Numbered from the stretch's first letter, positions 21,987-33,054 are shown. The stretch is DNA of 64,000 bases from Scolanthus callimorphus (GCA_033964015.1 CM066919.1:16037646-16101645); one strand, 5' to 3'. Numbers and translations: made by a program. The notes: generated by a model not told the origin, from the sequence alone.

Positions 21987-24316
21987 TAGTCCGTGGGCCA
22001 GGAGTCGAAACCCTCCCCCCCCCTAGGGGAATTTTGCTAACACATATCATTCGAAAGCTTAGCCCGAGGGTAGTCTAAAACCGGTTGTTTGCACTTTTGA
22101 AGTGGAAGCGTTTAGGAGTTACGGCGCATTTTACATTTGAGCTTCAAAACCACAGGGTACCCACGTCGTAATGTTGCGAAAACACAAATAAAATGCTTGC
22201 ATTCGATTCAAACACAAATATATTGTGCCGCCTGTCACGACATAGCCTTCAAGCCATGTTTACGTTGAAAAAGTGTGTTCGAAGGCATTGAAATAGGTGC
22301 ATTTGGCAATTTTGCATTCCACAGGATACCCGCGTCGCACGGTTTTAAGAAAATAGAAATACGAACTTTATAGCCTGAGTATCAGGCGGAATTTTATTTG
22401 TCCGTGAGAAAATGAATGAACTATATACAACATTGTTTTTAACAACTACAAACGGCTAACTCAATCAACATTTTCTCGTAGAAATGTCGGAAAGCTGGAA
22501 AGGAGAACCATGTCTAGTGCGCTTCTCGCTTGTCAGCAAACATGGAATTCGTGGTTGCTGTAAATGAAAAATAATTTTTACATTATGCGAAAACACTACT
22601 TGTGCTGCACTGTTGTTACTCAATGTGCAAAATCTCACAAGATACCCAGCTATGGATCGTAGCCCTCGCGTTTCCAACTAATGCACTTTTGGAGAGCATG
22701 GTAGCCATCAGCCATCCGAGGGAACTCGTAATCCGCAGTGCTTTGGACTTTTGGAAGCGAATCTCACTTCACTCTGTATATAAGGGACCAGCAAAACTTA
22801 TCAAAGACTCGGATGATATCTGAACACGCTAAGCAATCCAAAAGAAAAGTTTCATCACTCCTAGCAAGAATTTCGCGTAGCAAGAATTTCCCGTCAGCAA
22901 AGCACACCATATCCGAACGTAGCGCAACTTTTGACTTATTGTGGTACATATGAGCTGCATTGTTTTAAAAAACAGAGACACGCAAGTGCGTATTGGTAAG
23001 CAGGCTAGCTATTACTTTCCTGTCACAATCTAAAAGTCGCAATACTGATAGAAATCCAGCACATTCGAGAGCATGAGAACACTCGGCAGAACTTTTAGTA
23101 TTCTTTTCCGTACTACGGCATAGAATATGCGGCTCGCTTTGTGTTAAACAACTACCAGCAGCGGGCCAGCACATCTGCCATGGTGTCACACCTTAACTGG
23201 CATACCTTAGAGGACAGACGCCTTCTTTCCCAGTTGTGTCTTTTCTATAAAATCCGTAACAATCTTGTGAACATAAATTTTCCCCCATGTGTAAAACCAA
23301 ATACCCGCCCTACCAGATCAAACCAGGCAAAGTACCTCCAACCCCAAGCATCTGTCTCAGCGTATAGCTTCTCCCTTTTTCCTAGAACTATTAGGACATG
23401 GAACCTTTTATCGTCCCAAATTACTAATATGCCGTGCCTGCAGTCCTTTAAGGACGCCGCCTTGCCCGCCATCACTAACATGCGGGCTCCTGGCCACCTA
23501 AGCAGGCTATAAGACCTTAAAGTCCTGCAGCTCAGACATTAGTGTAAGCTACCATGAGCTAAATTTATTTAAGTATTTAAGTATAGAAGTAAACATCAAA
23601 TCACAGTAGTCAAATCACAGGGGGTAGTTATTAATTCTTCGGGAGTAAGCGATCACCGCTACCAACTTATTCAAGCTATCCAGATCTGGCGATTACAAGC
23701 GGGCTAAGACAACAAAATGGCTCCGGGGAAGCAACCAAGTCTTGCGTGGAAAGTCTTACGTGGAAAGTGCGGCGAGCCCAGAGCCCGAAAATGCCCCGAT
23801 ACATCTAATAACAAGAACAAACATGGATGGCATGATATGCCTCGTGGCGCAAATATGCGTTTGCTACTGCTAAGACTCTATTTTATGTATATCTAGGACA
23901 GGGAACGCGTGATAATCATGTAGGGCCAAAGACTTTCCTGCTGTTTTGACAGTTATGAGACGTGGGTACCCTGTGCTTTATATTCAATGAAAAACCTACT
24001 TTTGAAGACTTTTGAATGCTTTTATTAAGACCTTTCCTAGCAAAATAGTACATTTCGGCTGTTATTATGCAAAATATGTGATGTACAGTGTTTTCGATGT
24101 AATACAGGTATTTTATTCGTATATTTCGTAACATCACGACGTGGGTACCCTGTGGTTTTGAAGCTCAAATGTAAAATGCGCCGTAACTCCTAAACGCTTC
24201 CACTTCAAAAGTGCAAACAACCGGTTTTAGACTACCCTAGGGCTAAGCTTTCGAATGATATGTGTTAGCAAAATTCCCCTAGGGGGGGAGGGTTTCGACT
24301 CCTGGCCCACGGACTA
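21987..24316. mobile_element. 2.3-kb PIF/Harbinger-type element with about 190-bp inverted repeats
   Basis: The left arm from TAGTCCGTGGGCC (21987-22178) is almost the exact reverse complement of the right arm (about 24126-24316). TTA precedes the left end and TTA follows the right end, a 3-bp duplication typical of PIF/Harbinger. The TAGTCCG terminus is shared with the 770-bp MITE at 47969. Arms contain GGTACCC words and a C/G run. The interior encodes no transposase. It contains a 5'-truncated LINE fragment (23127-23512), so it is non-autonomous or has been gutted. Confidence 0.75.
23127..23512 (+). pseudogene. 5'-truncated non-LTR retrotransposon ORF2 C-terminus
   Basis: The frame reads RFVLNNYQQRASTSAM, LNWHTLEDRRLLSQLCLFYK, a PTRSNQAKYLQPQASVSAYS block and FPRTIRTWNLL before a stop. 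This is the conserved tail after the reverse transcriptase domain in CR1/L2/Jockey-like LINEs. The endonuclease and RT are absent, as expected for a 5'-truncated insertion. It sits inside the 21987-24316 element, so it inserted later or was captured. Confidence 0.8.
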
Positions 24317-24329
24317 TTACTAATTGGGG

Positions 24330-25400
24330 CATTATTTGTATTTCACTAAATGAAGTTCGTGCTTTTTTATGTACTAAAAACTAGAATTCAAAGCTGCTTC
24401 CATTGCTAGAAAGCAAGATGTAATGAAATTTACTGAGCGTCAAAGACAAAACTAACATGATAAAGACAGCATGGAATCCGCCGGTCCATGTAACAAAAAG
24501 TCAATAGTGAAACAAAGGGCTGTAAATTTTATAGAGGAGAACTAACAAGTCTTCATATCCAAAATGGCCGGAATTAGGGACCGGCCGGAATTGGGGCCAC
24601 ATCCTGTATCATGAAACAGGTTTAACGGTTTCACATGAAGCATGGTTCATGATACATGGTTTACGGGCAACGTTCATTTTTAATTGTAGCAGTTGAATAT
24701 TTGCGAGTCAATATTTGTTCACAAAAATGACAAACAAATGCATATGCATTGATCACCACGAAATGACTATCCATCGTTAGTACATTCTAACGAGACGAGC
24801 AGCACAGGGATTCTTCGTTAGTAAGGCTACTAGATCTATCTCTGTCAAAAATCGTTGATAGGAGTTACATAGCTTACAATCCATGGTTTCATTCACTCCT
24901 TCGCTACACCGTACGCTCACGTTTTCAATGAGCCTTACGCTTGCGACGGGCATGAGCGATTTTCGAAATGCAAGTGCTATGCCTGCTGTTCGGTACAAGT
25001 ACTAGTAAATGAATGCCACCACATGCTTGGCGACAAAACTCGAGGCTACAATGCAAAGATGGAGAAGCACAGTTATAATTTCCTCCTCTTGGAGTCGCCT
25101 CTGTAGACTCGATTTGCTTTGACATTCATACGACTACAATCCGGGGTCCAATCATAGCATTTGTTGGATGAGTTGTGACCTTATTGTTGATAATATGAAC
25201 ATTGTATTAAAGTCAGCTCGCTTTAAGCTGTTTATTTCGTGTACACATTAAATGTAACGGTTTCTGATGCTTGCATCATCAGTTGCCATGATATCTGAAT
25301 GATTTATAACAAGGCTAAAAAAGCGACCATTTGTTGCGTTTTCAGTGTGTTTTTAAAGGCCAAAAGGATAATTGATATAGTACAGAACCATGCTTATTTG
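24330..25400. other. No supported gene
   Basis: A minus-strand reading frame at 24925-25125 is Cys-rich but lacks a recognisable domain, and the next frame (24777-24998) is out of phase with it. Two CATGGTTCATGATACATGG-like inverted words lie near 24605-24660. I would not annotate a gene. Confidence 0.4.
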
Positions 25401-25407
25401 CAGGTGT

Positions 25408-25500
25408 GGTTGATTGTCCTAAGACATTTTCAAAAGTCGCCGGAAGACTTAGAAAATACAGCACAGTGCTGGTCGAGAGTTTCAAGTTCGGAACCCCCTT
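25408..25500 (+). repeat. Diverged duplicate segment A
   Basis: This segment matches 26564-26640 at about 80% by eye (GAAGACTTAGAAAATACAGC versus GAAGCCTTAGAAAATACAGC). The shared frame reads SPEDLENTAQCWSRVSSS here and SPEALENTASCLLEVSSS in the other copy, so differences largely respect codons. Family unknown. Confidence 0.5.
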
Positions 25501-26563
25501 CGTAAAATTTCGTGCACTAGAACTCCCCCTTCCTGAAGCATCTAGCCAGCTTTCGAGGGAGAAACGTTTGCCTATGTCTCTGGCACAGAAACGCCATAGC
25601 TATGTTTTCGCTCAATGAGGCTTTGGTTTTCGCACTATTCCCTTCATTATCCAGAGGTCCAGAGATTAGCATCTTTAAAAAACTCACAGGATCTTGTTGC
25701 TGCACACACTGAGCCTGGCGCGATTTCGCTAGCAGCCTTTCCCATGAGAGCTATTGACTCATAACTTCGATGTTCATGCACAGATTGTAAATGTTACATA
25801 TCTTGAAATCATGAATGAAACCAATAAATACCTTAAAACGCTTGTGGAAGGCGAGCGGTTTCTTTTGCTCGATATCTTAGCAGACTCCTCCAGTTTCCAT
25901 TAATATTACAACAATTGCGACGACTTCACTTTCAATTATACCAGTAAAATCCACCACCGAGCACGTAACCTATATAATTCTTTTCCTTCTTTTCAATAAT
26001 TCCTTTAATTTTACTCCAAGATGGCTTTTTGCAAAGCTTCTAAGGCTTCGTGTATAATATGTAACACGTGAGCGAATTAATTCTCATTTGCTACACATGG
26101 TTCGGCGTGACAGGAGTTCAGGGCTAGAGTCGTGCATTCTTCCACGTTTTAGGGTCTAGGATCAATTTAAAAAATACTGAGTAATGCTCAATAGTTTCTA
26201 ATCGTTGTCGGAGCTGAAGCGATTATTCGTTAGTCTATATTGATGGAACCGATAAAACAACAGCCGGACGTGAGTACCCTGCTGACATGATGCGCCTGTT
26301 GCCCTCGAGGCTTCTCCGCCGATCTCGTATAACAGTGCTTCTCGGTCGCCATGAGTGCGGAGTTGTCTCTTTCAGCTGTGCGCCTCCAATGTCGTCCCCA
26401 GAGCCTTCGGTCGTCTTTCCAGCGGAGGGCTCCGAGTCAAAGGCTCATTCTCAAACCCAGAGCTCTCCTGCTCGTCAAATTGCCAAACTGCCAAATTGGA
26501 TTCTCCCGCCAGTCTTTGGCCTTCCGCCTTCCGCTAACGAGACGACCGAAGGCTCATCAGGTT

Positions 26564-26640
26564 AATTGTCCAAAGTCACCGGAAGCCTTAGAAAATACAG
26601 CATCGTGCTTGTTGGAAGTTTCAAGTAGCTATGGGGGACG
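26564..26640 (+). repeat. Diverged duplicate segment B
   Basis: Partner of 25408-25500. Upstream lies a 92-codon open frame (26287-26565) that runs into it and ends just after the start of the repeat. That frame has no recognisable domain. Confidence 0.5.
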
Positions 26641-26699
26641 ATCTTGCAACCTTGCAATCGATAGAATGAAACAATGTGTACAAATGTCAACCCTGCTTT

Positions 26700-27020
26700 G
26701 TGAAACTTGACAATTTGGTAATTCTCGTACCCAAGGAGGCTCTAGTTACAACAATTGAAGCATGCGCGAGATTTTATACAAAGCCGTTGCTAGGAAGAAA
26801 GTTCTGCGCATGCCCAAAATTATCGTTGCAAACTTGAAGGTTCCTTATTGGGAACACCTTTGCCTTATTTGGAAGGTCTATAAGTATGTTTCTTCAATAC
26901 CCACTCGTGTGAAAATCTTCTCGGTCGTTCTAACACTAAAGTAGAGCTGTTTGATCCCCCACAAAAATGCTTAGGTGCCATTTATTCTGAGGAAATTTAT
27001 ACAAAAACAACATATCAATA
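26700..27020. other. No feature recognised
   Basis: Short unsupported open frame at 26762-26944 only. Confidence 0.4.
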
Positions 27021-27029
27021 GGAACTTTA

Positions 27030-27175
27030 TCTTTATTTTTTTATTTATTATTTATTATTATTATTAATTATTATTATTATTTAACTTAAATACAGGGGAC
27101 CTACTCGATAAACCTGATGGTTTCATGGGTCCCCTGCCACCTCCTACCTGTCAAACACGTGATTAATACAAGCTG
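27030..27175 (-). repeat. ATT-repeat tail and 3' end of a retroelement
   Basis: A (ATT)n run is followed by ACTTAAATACAGGGGACC, ACTCGATAAACCTGATGG and GTCCCCTGCCACC. Read on the minus strand, this is a LINE-like 3' UTR ending in a TAA repeat. No open frame remains. Confidence 0.5.
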
Positions 27176-27793
27176 TGTGTGTGGAAAATAAACTCAAATT
27201 CAAGAAATTCAACTTAGTGGCATTGAGTTTTCCAAGCCCAAAAGGCAACCCCATTGATTAGAAAACACATGGATGGGATTTTAATACGATACGATTTTCA
27301 CGTGCTTCGAACTTGAAATTTCGAATTTTGAAATTATACCCACAGTCTCGATCACCCAGAATTGGGGATATTAATCCCATCCCTGAATTTATTGTTTTCT
27401 CTCGCAAGTGGACTAAAATAGGCCCGTATACCTATACATGGTAGGGTCAGACACATTGTGCTCGGAAATTTGACCATTATGCTTTTTAGTGTCACCCTAA
27501 ACCCTTTCTATTATGCCGAAAATTATGCTCGTGTCGGACTAATGCTTGTAACTTGTAACTGTATTTAGACACGGTAAAACATCAGGGCTTATTAAAAGAT
27601 AAATAAAAAGAAAAATATATACAAACTATTTACACATTCTATCTACACTATATACACATTCTATCTAACCAGCATGATGCTTGTTAAATTTCTCCCTTGA
27701 ACCCACCCAAACGAGTCCTCAAAGCTTTTTTAAAAAACACAACATTCCCCAAGCCTCTAAACAAGTATAAGCCTCTTGACCATTAACCAAGCC

Positions 27794-27963
27794 TTAGAAA
27801 GACCTGGATAACGATCTAGCAGCTGAAATTGTTGAAATTTTGTCTCTTGTATTGAGACCTTTTTGGGATAAAGTTTGACCTTTGTTGATCAAAAATGCCT
27901 CCCTTGCTTTTCTAACAGGATCTATTTTGTTAGTGGGTCGTTCTAAAGGATAAGTAGCATGTT
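27794..27963 (-). pseudogene. Penelope-like element, C-terminal part of GIY-YIG ORF
   Basis: The minus-strand frame ends at TAA (27794-27796) and reads RKAREAFLINKGQTLSQKGL, the usual RE-x-F-x-I-x-K-x-TL ending of Penelope-like GIY-YIG endonucleases. The upstream part of the domain continues at 28334-28514, after a 370-bp splint element inserted here. At least one single-base deletion breaks the frame near 27950. Confidence 0.75.
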
Positions 27964-27964
27964 T

Positions 27965-28333
27965 AACAAATGTCCTCTGATTTTCTGTGGTATGTCCTCT
28001 TATATACCACGGAATGACGTAATAAAGTGGTCAAAATGTTGTGGACTCACGAGGCGCAGCCGAGTGGGTCCGCAGTACATTTTGTCCACTTTATCACGTC
28101 ATTCCGTGGTATATAAGAGGACATACCACGGAAAATCAGAGGACATTTGTTTTATACCACAACAAAAAGGCAAAAATAAAAAGGCAAAAGCAGCGCGCGC
28201 GCGCAGCCAAACGGTGTTTTCGTTGTTCTTTTTAGCGCGCGCGCTTATGATGGCGCGTTCCGTGGTATGTCCTCTTATGTACCCACGGCTGAGAGCCAAT
28301 CAGAATTCGAGAAACGCGCGCGTTGTGGTATAA
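27965..28333 (-). mobile_element. Splint (double-hairpin) element DH2, inside a Penelope-like ORF
   Basis: Read on the minus strand, left end TTATACCACAAC (28333-28322) pairs with internal GTTGTGGTATAA. Directly after it, AACAAATGTCC pairs with the right end GGACATTTGT (27966-27975). The second stem is about 90 bp per arm. CCAATCAGAAT, the inverse of ATTCTGATTGG, is at 28296-28306. GCGC-rich loops lie inside. It interrupts the GIY-YIG coding sequence, and removing it with one TA rejoins the two homologous parts. Confidence 0.8.
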
Positions 28334-28514
28334 TTACGGATGTATGGTTAGGGGTGTTATGGAAATGGAAAGCGACGGAAGAGTCAGAGTCGAGTGTACG
28401 TCTGTGCTCGTTGAAACGTTCCCGTAATTGTCGTTGGTCTCACATATGTATTGAAGGTTGCAGCGCTTGCAGTTAATCATGTATATAACATTAGAAGCTT
28501 TACATGTGATTTTA
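28334..28514 (-). pseudogene. Penelope-like element, N-terminal part of GIY-YIG domain
   Basis: The minus frame reads ITCKASNVIYMINCKRCNLQ then YI-ET, matching the Penelope GIY-YIG start where NVIYMI and QYIG sit. The canonical glycine is replaced by Cys here. A single-base shift follows, then an ERFNEHR-like stretch. Reverse transcriptase upstream is absent, so this is a remnant. Confidence 0.75.
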
Positions 28515-29405
28515 AGCAATTATTGGATGAGGTTTTTGTGATTTCCAGAATAAACAATGTCGAGACAGGTGGAATCAGGCGAGGCCGTGAGGCCGAGCCT
28601 GATTCCACTTGGCGAGACAATTGTTTATTCTGGAAATCACAAAAACCGAATTCAGTAATTGTTTTATTATACATTGATTCAGTAAAAATACTTTTTTTTT
28701 CTGTCAAGCACTTTCTTTTACACAAGCGCCTTGTTAGATAGGAAAAACATTCAAGTGATCTAGTCTCATTATGCATTGCGCGTGTAGGATCAAGAATCAG
28801 CTAGCTGATTCTTCAAGAATCAGCATGCTGATTCTTGGAGACCATCAAAGTGCGTGATTCCCAAAGTAAAGCGCGCGCATTTAGCCAATCAGAATCGAGA
28901 TAGTGAATACAATGTATAATAATAGAAGTTATCCTACGTGTTTCATTAGTTGACGAAAAAGTGTAATGTGTTAGTCTATCAGCAATATAAAGTTCAAGCC
29001 CCCCCAAAACAAATCATGAGAAAACGTTCCCGTAACTGTCGTTTGGTCTCACATATGTATTGAAGGTTGCAGCGCTTGCAGTTAATCATGTATATAACAT
29101 TAGACATTTTATACGTGATTTTAGAAGTTATCCTACGTGTTTTATTAGTTGACGAAAAAGTGTGTTAGTCCATAAGCAATATAAAGTTCAAGGCCCCAAA
29201 AAATAAATCATGAGAAAACGTTCCCGTACTGTCGTTTGGTCTCACATATGTATTGAAGGTTGCAGCGCTTGCAGTTAATCATGTCTATAATATTAGAAGC
29301 TTTATACGTGATTTTAGAAGTTATCCTACGTGTTTTATTAGTTGACGAATAAGTGTGTTAGTCCATCAGCAATATAAAGTTTAAGCCCCCAAAAACAAAT
29401 CATGA
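28413..29405. repeat. Three tandem units of about 193 bp from the Penelope-like element
   Basis: GAAACGTTCCCGTAA-type starts occur at 28413, 29020 and 29213, and a fourth GAGAAAA start at about 29404. Each unit includes the GIY-YIG start and then GAAGTTATCCTACGTGTTT and CAATATAAAGTT. Unit 1 is split by the element at 28515-28922. Partial tandem copies are typical of Penelope-like elements. Confidence 0.85.
28515..28922 (-). mobile_element. Splint (double-hairpin) element DH3 with empty-site evidence
   Basis: On the minus strand the left end TTATTATACATTG (28922-28910, spelled in reverse as CAATGTATAATAA) pairs with its internal copy at 28664-28676. The adjoining AACAATTACTG pairs with the right end ending AATTGCT (28515-). 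Length is 408 bp. It splits repeat unit 1. Units 2 and 3 read GATTTTAGAAG at the same place, while here GATTTTA and TAGAAG flank the insert, so the target duplication is TA. CCAATCAGAATCG is at 28885-28897. A near-identical element, inverted and carrying a further insertion, is DH4 at 47780. Confidence 0.85.
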
Positions 29406-29516
29406 GAAAATCGTTTAAATATAATCGTTTTACAGTGGTAAGTACTCACTCTTTACGTCATCCCACTCCATCCCATCCCACTCTTTACGTCATAATCGTG
29501 GCCAAAAAGAACTAAA

Positions 29517-29562
29517 ACGCATGCACGCACGCGCGCGCAACACACACACGCACGCACATCCT
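29517..29562. repeat. CA/CG alternating microsatellite
   Basis: GCACGCACGCGCGCGCAACACACACACGC-type alternating purine-pyrimidine tract. Possible Z-DNA former; otherwise plain low-complexity sequence. Confidence 0.8.
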
Positions 29563-29851
29563 TGCCCTTACTCCCTCCCTCATCTCTTACTTCCCCTTCT
29601 CCTGTCTTCTTCATGCCGTCCTTTCAGTCCCCTGGGTTTGTATTACCATTCCTCCCCTTGTAACTATATCCTGCCAATTTACCCAACCACAGTCCCTTAT
29701 GGCATCCTTCCTGTCTCCTCCTCTTCTCTGTACTTCTTCCCTTTCCTTTTTTTTGTTATACCCACTCTTTTGAGTCTGTCTCGAGAAATGTCAAACTATT
29801 TTATTACTTTCTAACATTATACTCTGCTATATTTTTAGATGTACGATGCGT

Positions 29852-29948
29852 GTTTGATCAGGATTTCCAAACACTGAGAAGTGGGTTGAAAAAACAAGGC
29901 AAAGCCGAGTTTTTTTTAACCGACTTCGAGGTGTTCGAATCTTGATCA
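29852..29948. repeat. Imperfect hairpin of about 95 bp
   Basis: TTTGATCAGGATTTC pairs with GAATCTTGATCAAA, and GGTTGAAAAAAC with TTTTTTAACC, around a GGCAAAGCC centre. It resembles the second hairpin of the splint elements, but no first hairpin was found beside it. Confidence 0.55.
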
Positions 29949-29959
29949 AAAACTCTATC

Positions 29960-31290
29960 TAGTGTTTGATATAGCTTCTTAAACGAATGATTTAATGTTG
30001 AAAAAAAGAAGGAATAAAATCTCAAAATTCTATGCAAATTAAGTAAGGGTTAGAGAATGGACGCGAGTGTCTATGGGATATAGACCACTAATGAACAAAA
30101 ATCTGCGAGCGCGTTAGCCACGAAGAAAGTATTTTGAAAGTTTTTGTGCTAGCTTGTCATTGACATATCAACATCATTACAGAGCATTGTTCAGAGCCAT
30201 ACTTCATCCAAGGCTTTTTACAATAGTAGTGTCAATCAAAGCCTTGTGTGTGTGAATGAAAAGATCTACCGACAAAGCGGTTTGTTTTGAGTGCATGAAT
30301 TGTTCTAATTAATTTCCAAGTGTTTGTTTTGAGACGATAGCAGTTGAAACTGGCCATACTGGAGTTGCTGACAGGTTTCGTTCCCGAAGTCAGGTAAGAA
30401 ATGAAAATATTCTATCGCAAGCTTTTGTAATGGATTCCTCGACTCCTATGGCCCAAGGAAAAGGGAGAAACAGGAAAGCGTACATAAAATCTCGGTCTCG
30501 TTATCAGAATTCGTAAATCCGTAAAGTTTTGATCGAAGACCGGAAATTGAACTCAGAAGTCGCATTACAGCGGAACATTTGGTAAAACATACTTTTGAAT
30601 TGACAATCTGTTTCTTCCCGGGGCTTTCTTATGAGAATTGCAAGAGCGCTGATGTTCGAGGCTGGCAAATTCGAAGTTGTTTTAGCAATTTGAGACTCAA
30701 ATGTTTTTCAAATGCCTCGAGACAGCCAAGAGTTGAGTGAATCAGCCAATAAACCGATGTGAAAGATGGAAGTTTTTTCCTTAAAAATACAGTACGTTAT
30801 ACATGAAAAGGGAACATCAAAATGCAAAATGTTCGTGGAGAAACTTTTAGGTATTGCTATGCTTAACTACAGAACAAAAAGCTATGTTCTTAGGGGGCTC
30901 TCGCACGCTTGCTGGCCACTTTCTGACAAGAAAATAGCTCAAATCGCAATCCAATTCCATCGTCTTGATAACTGGTCAAAACAACCTAGAATTGCATTTG
31001 TCCAACACTTGAAAGGTTTTTCTATAAATCTGGAGGATTATTTTGATTACTACGGGAAAATATGCATGTGTTTTTTGCGGTTACTATTTTACTTAACTTA
31101 AGGTTCTTAATTTTTTGCCTAATGAAACTTCGAATTCTTATAAACGTAGTTATTATAAACAAATTGCAATGTTGAAAATGTACTAATTTTGATTTGTTTA
31201 TTTTGTTATAGAAAGATGTTGGAGAGAGACTTGAAATAAAGGGCTATTTTGCAAAAGATGACAATGAAGTCAATGTTTTCCTTTATTTTG
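29960..31290. other. No gene recognised; one donor-like site
   Basis: GAAGTCAG|GTAAGA near 30391 could end a non-coding exon. An open frame at 30766-31101 shows no recognisable domain. No repeat or hairpin seen. Confidence 0.35.
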
Positions 31291-31301
31291 CAGAGTTGGT
31301 T

Positions 31302-31543
31302 GTGTCAAGCGGCGAGGGAAGAACAGGGTGTGGTTTGTACATAGTCATTAGTATTCATGCCCATAGTCGTTAGTATTCTCTATGTTGCACCTTGGTTTTC
31401 TTTGTTCTTCTTCAGGAGAACAATGAAAATGCAAGGTGCAACCAGAGAATATTAATGACTATGAGCATGAATACTAATGACTATGTACAAACCCCTAATT
31501 TTCCCTATTGTTCAATGCCCTCGCCGCTTGACGCCTTAGTTTC
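31302..31543. mobile_element. Foldback element with two-step stem
   Basis: GTCAAGCGGCGAGGG at the left pairs with CCCTCGCCGCTTGAC at the right. Inside, GGTTTGTACATAGTCATTAG and the following 40 bases pair with the segment ending GACTATGTACAAACC. The loop is about 35 bases. It adjoins the truncated gag fragment, and sequence to about 31620 may belong to the same insertion. Confidence 0.75.
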
Positions 31544-31617
31544 TATGGGATATAGGGGACGCCAAATGCCGGTTGCTGATTGGCTGAGTGGCATTGGTCA
31601 TGTTCTAATATCGGGTA

Positions 31618-32856
31618 TCACACCCTCCTCCACGGTTGTGATTTTCCTTGTTCAACTCTCACCTGTTTTCCAGACACAGCTCCATTAACTACCGGCATGT
31701 TAGTGTTTACTGATGCATACGCAGACAAAACCGGAATTGTATGTCCACACTGCAAAATTACCTCTTTTCCTTTGATACACTCTTTGACGTCATTACACGC
31801 ATGCGCACAAGATGCCTCACTAGTTTTGGGCTGTTCTGCGGCTCCTACATTTGGACGCATTTTACTCTTACAATACCTTGCTATATGTCCGAGCAGTTTA
31901 CAATTATGACATCTTACTTGAGAAAAATCTCTTCTAGCTTGTTCGGACTTACTTTCCTCTCTAGCCTTATTCGCAGAAGGAACATTAGAGTCACTAAATT
32001 CATTAGGGGCAGGAGGCTTCCTTTTATGGGCGAGGGTGAGCTCCCCTATAAGCCTCTGCTATAGTTAACATACCTTCTAATTCATGTGGTTTCCGTTCCT
32101 TTAGAAATGTAGCGAGTTCTCTATTACTAGATGTAATTACCTGTTCTCGGAGAAGCAAATCTTTAACACCTTTATACGACTTCGGTATATCACTAAGACC
32201 TACCCAACGTTCAAACAGATGATCCAATCTCGCGCCAAATTGAGGATATGTCTCACCGTGATCGATTTTTGCAGTACAGAACTTCTGACGAAAACCCTCC
32301 TCAGTGCAGCCAAATGCCTTTAACAACTCTGCCTTAAGCTATCATATGACTCCGAATCATACACAGAAAGTCTACAATAAACATCTAAGGCTTTTCCCGT
32401 TAATAAGGCGCTAAGACTTATACACCACTCCTTCTTATTCCATTTCTGAGATGTTGCATATCTTTCAAATCTATCTAAATATGCGTCTATACTATCTCGC
32501 TTGGGATCAAAGGGTGGGAGCTTAGGCTTTTTGGCAGCCACGCCCTTACTTACATACTTACCATCCGCGCCCCACATCTGCCCAGCTTTAGCTTGAATTC
32601 TCGCTTTCTCTATTTCCATTTCTATCTCTTTCATTTTCTCATTTTCCAGAGCGGATATCCGAGCCAATTCCAACTCTTTGTCCGCCTCTGCTTTGGCTTT
32701 CTCGGCTTCTGCTGCAATTTTCGCTTTCTCGAGCTCTCTGGCCAAGGCCCTTTCCTCCCGTGCCACAGCTTCTCTCTCCCTCGCGAACTCCAGCAGCTCT
32801 TCCTTCTCCAAGCCAATTTCTTTGCCCAGCTTGAGATATCCTTCGAAAGTAGACAT
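31618..32856 (-). pseudogene. LTR retrotransposon Gag-like polyprotein, frameshifted
   Basis: The reading starts at ATG 32856 (MSTFEGYLKLGKEIG). It runs through a Lys/Glu/Ala-rich coiled-coil segment, then a capsid-like region, and then a CCHC zinc knuckle, C-x2-C-x4-H-x4-C (CHNCKLLGHIARYC), near 31880-31925. Two single-base lesions, near 32335 and 32027, divide it into three frames. The sequence stops before a retropepsin active site. Protease, RT and integrase are not present downstream, where a foldback element lies. It is an element-internal remnant and is not expressed as one protein. Confidence 0.8.
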
Positions 32857-33036
32857 GATAGCTAGAGATGGTACGTGAATCCACAGCCTTTTATGCCTTA
32901 AAAAACTTTATCTCGAAAGCTTAATAATCTATAACAGACTCCTACGGGGCTTCCAGTAAAATCTAAATTAAATAAGTATTGCAACGTTTCTAACGTAAAC
33001 AACTATTCTCTTACACATAAGCAAACATTAATGCTT

Positions 33037-33052
33037 CCCGTCTGAGCCCCCA
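33037..33052 (-). promoter_or_regulatory. Primer-binding site of the LTR retrotransposon
   Basis: Minus-strand TGGGGGCTCAGACGGG lies two bases after an LTR-like ending GCGACA and about 180 bases before the gag start. It begins TGG, complementary to a tRNA CCA end, and resembles tRNA-Pro primer sites. The tRNA identity is inferred. Confidence 0.6.
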
Positions 33053-33054
33053 AA

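Noticed and set aside
24777..25125. Two overlapping Cys-rich minus-strand frames
   Set aside because: No domain, no splice context and different phases; not enough to call a gene.
29521..29814. 97-codon plus-strand frame starting MHARARNTHTHAHP
   Set aside because: Starts in a CA/CG microsatellite and continues in a C/T-rich tract; low-complexity translation.
30766..31101. 111-codon plus-strand frame
   Set aside because: No recognisable domain, no supporting splice or promoter signal; expected by chance in AT-rich DNA.
32593..32878. Plus-strand frames opposite the gag coding region
   Set aside because: Shadow frames of the minus-strand coiled-coil coding sequence.
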